The position numbers and the translations under genes are program-made. DNA of 64,000 bases, from positions 582,409-646,408 of the forward strand of contig NZ_CP042288.1 in the NCBI RefSeq assembly GCF_022559625.1. Reading direction: 5' to 3'. The notes below the pieces were generated by a model. The model ran no database searches, was not told where the DNA came from, and worked only from the letters and a program-made list of their open reading frames with translations. The DNA is from Aquisalinus flavus (lineage in GTDB: Bacteria; Pseudomonadota; Alphaproteobacteria; Caulobacterales; Parvularculaceae). Each line of letters begins with the position of its first letter. Positions within the stretch are counted from its first letter, which is position 1. Positions 63,397-64,000 of this stretch are shown here, in pieces.

Positions 63397-64000
63397 GCGA
63401 CCGGATGATCTGCAGGACGACCATTCCCGCACATTCGGTCATGTGCCGGTCATGGGCCGCCAGGCCGTCGACGCCCTCGCGCCGGTCGATGGCGGGGTCT
63501 ATGTCGATGCGACCATGGGCGGCGGCGGCTATTCCCGCATGATCCTCGGGCGCGCCGGCTGCACGGTCGTTGGTTTCGACCGCGATCCCGTGGCAATCGA
63601 GCGCGCGCAGGCCTGGTCCGGCGCCTATGCCGGCCGCATGGTGCTGGCACCCCATCCGTTCGACCGGCTCGAAGACGTGCTGCGCGAACTTGGCGTCGAG
63701 GCTGTCGACGGCATCGTCTTCGACCTCGGCGTTTCGTCCGTCCAGCTTGATGAGGCGGAGCGCGGCTTTTCCTTTGCCAAGGACGGACCCTTGAACATGC
63801 GCATGGATTCATCGACCGATCAGTCGGCTGAGGATCTCGTCAATCATGCCAGCGAGAAGGACCTCGCCGACATTCTCTATATCTATGGCGAGGAAAAGAA
63901 GTCCCGCGCCATCGCCCGCGCCATTGTCCGCGAGCGCGAGAAGGCGCCGATCACCCGCACGCTGCAACTGGCGGACATCATCGCCGGTGCCGTCGGCCCG
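63386..64000 (+). CDS. rsmH: 16S rRNA (cytosine(1402)-N(4))-methyltransferase, 5' part
   Basis: The first 205 codons run to the right edge. The start is GTG 63386, overlapping mraZ by 11 bases, with GGGAGGG just upstream. Near residues 20-65 FGHVPVMGRQAVDALAP and then DATMGGGGYSRMIL with VVGFDRDPVAIERAQ form the SAM-binding fold, and later VDGIVFDLGVSSVQLDEAERG and MRMDSSTDQSAEDLVN are typical of RsmH (MraW). It methylates C1402 of 16S rRNA. mraZ-rsmH opens the division and cell-wall cluster in most bacteria. Confidence 0.95.
   Translation, partial: MTDKRPDDLQDDHSRTFGHVPVMGRQAVDALAPVDGGVYVDATMGGGGYSRMILGRAGCTVVGFDRDPVAIERAQAWSGAYAGRMVLAPHPFDRLEDVLRELGVEAVDGIVFDLGVSSVQLDEAERGFSFAKDGPLNMRMDSSTDQSAEDLVNHASEKDLADILYIYGEEKKSRAIARAIVREREKAPITRTLQLADIIAGAVGP

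Overview
The window reads as a stretch of chromosome from a high-GC alphaproteobacterium. The best clues are a SciP (DUF1153) cell-cycle regulator, a class A RNase P RNA, the start of the division cluster (mraZ-rsmH), a TonB-dependent receptor of the Xanthomonas/Caulobacter type, and the gene orders HDAC-xseB-dxs-tlyA, ubiA/rsmE-gshA, erpA/dgt and scpA-scpB-tatABC-serS-surE. A relative of Caulobacterales, Maricaulales or Parvularculales (Hyphomonas-like) fits best. No single marker fixes the genus. I see no prophage, insertion sequence, CRISPR array, tRNA or rRNA.

Layout. 0-10.4 kb: the end of an acyl-CoA dehydrogenase, a small AbrB-like protein, a membrane-anchored phosphoesterase, an extensin-like protein, an HDAC-like deacetylase, a histidine phosphatase, xseB and dxs. 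A reverse-strand pair (Dabb protein, serine hydrolase) follows, then tlyA and an RNA (uracil-5) methyltransferase. 10.4-14.6 kb: a HigBA-type toxin-antitoxin pair with its own promoter, then a reverse-strand repair set (ATP-dependent DNA ligase, ligase-associated exonuclease) and a Tat-exported MsrB. 14.6-25.8 kb: ubiA, rsmE, gshA, an aldo/keto reductase, a DNA glycosylase, a membrane acyltransferase, two related L,D-transpeptidase-fold proteins, gltX, a LOG-family protein and an Ig/LysM protein. 25.8-36.5 kb: an RND efflux pair, an unusual PEP carboxylase homologue and a large hybrid histidine kinase. 36.6-44.5 kb: ilvD, an HbpS/GlcG-like protein, a DUF3137 protein, a 67-residue protein, a RecD-like helicase, xth, a MAPEG protein, erpA and dgt.

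44.6-57.7 kb is a cell-envelope and chromosome block: SPOR protein, nagZ, scpA, scpB, tatA, tatB, tatC, then serS, surE and a LysM/LytM protein. A reverse-strand accessory insert (a GH10 xylanase and an SdpR/SdpI-like operon) sits between tatC and serS, and an FlhF-like GTPase follows. 57.8-64 kb: sciP, rnpB, a secreted beta-propeller-like protein with a TonB receptor, mraZ and the start of rsmH.

Most genes are housekeeping. The parts most worth a second look are: a two-hairpin intergenic repeat present in two copies with compensatory base changes in one stem; a PEP carboxylase homologue with altered catalytic motifs; a LytM protein that has lost metal ligands, next to surE, as in NlpD-type amidase activators; the autoregulated SdpR/SdpI-like operon with a 9-bp palindromic operator; the beta-propeller/TonB receptor pair between rnpB and mraZ; and a 12-bp periodic TTA array in front of sciP. 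I did not find a clearly new multi-gene defence or mobile system.
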